Origin: Methylophilaceae bacterium UBA5127
Lineage (GTDB): Bacteria > Pseudomonadota > Gammaproteobacteria > Burkholderiales > Methylophilaceae
Assembly: GCA_002414145.1 (NCBI GenBank)
Contig: DHYP01000059.1
Span: 53,704-60,137 of the forward strand
DNA length: 6,434 bases
Reading direction: 5' to 3'
Positions 6,413 through 6,434 of the stretch are shown here, piece by piece (within the stretch, counting starts at the first letter, position 1; each line of letters begins with the position of its first letter). Position numbers and translations under genes: made by a program. The notes below the pieces were generated by a model. It ran no database searches and was not told the DNA's origin. It was given only the letters and a program-made list of their open reading frames with translations.

Positions 6413-6434
6413 TCTTTGAGCACATCATGATGCG

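Noticed and set aside
6423..6432. CATCATGATG at the right edge matches the bases at the permease start (3376-3367)
   Set aside because: The word is a self-palindrome built from tandem ATG/CAT and also appears in part elsewhere (for example near 2413), so a shared regulatory repeat is not supported.

Overview
The window is dominated by one leftward (minus-strand) operon for a tripartite RND-type heavy-metal efflux pump. Read in the direction of transcription from right to left, it contains a small 82-residue protein of unknown function (6234-5986), a TolC/CzcC-like outer-membrane lipoprotein (5951-4524), a membrane-anchored periplasmic adaptor (4527-3451) and a CzcA/CusA-family inner-membrane RND permease (3372-241). 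The genes lie 34 nt apart, then overlap by 4 nt, then lie 78 nt apart. The order small ORF, OMF, adaptor, permease matches the usual C-B-A order of czc/cus systems. The three pump proteins should form a trans-envelope complex in which the proton-driven permease moves cations from the periplasm or cytoplasm through the adaptor-sealed duct into the outer-membrane channel. No regulator, metallochaperone or two-component system lies in the window.

At the left edge (2-244) is the 3' end of a rightward gene that converges on the permease gene. The two stop codons share the palindrome TTAA, so there is no intergenic space. The fragment resembles the C-terminus of an amino-acid-kinase-like protein, but this is tentative. 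At the right edge (6235-6434) is about 200 bases without a gene. It carries a candidate operon promoter on the minus strand and, on the plus strand, a candidate promoter, nested inverted repeats and a strong terminator-like hairpin. The last bases could be the start of a divergent rightward gene, but too little is present to call it.

The AT-leaning base composition, Gram-negative envelope proteins and protein style suggest a proteobacterium. A betaproteobacterium such as a Methylophilaceae-like methylotroph is my best guess, with low confidence. The pump is a known type of machine. The less ordinary points are a TM4 proton-relay motif that differs from the canonical CzcA/CusA motif, loss of the CusA methionine triad in favour of His/Glu/Glu (by recalled alignment), an EF-hand-like DxDxDG loop inside the permease's periplasmic domain, a reduced adaptor without a clear second lipoyl half, a possible 18-codon CxxC leader peptide coupled to the permease start, and the uncharacterised small first gene.
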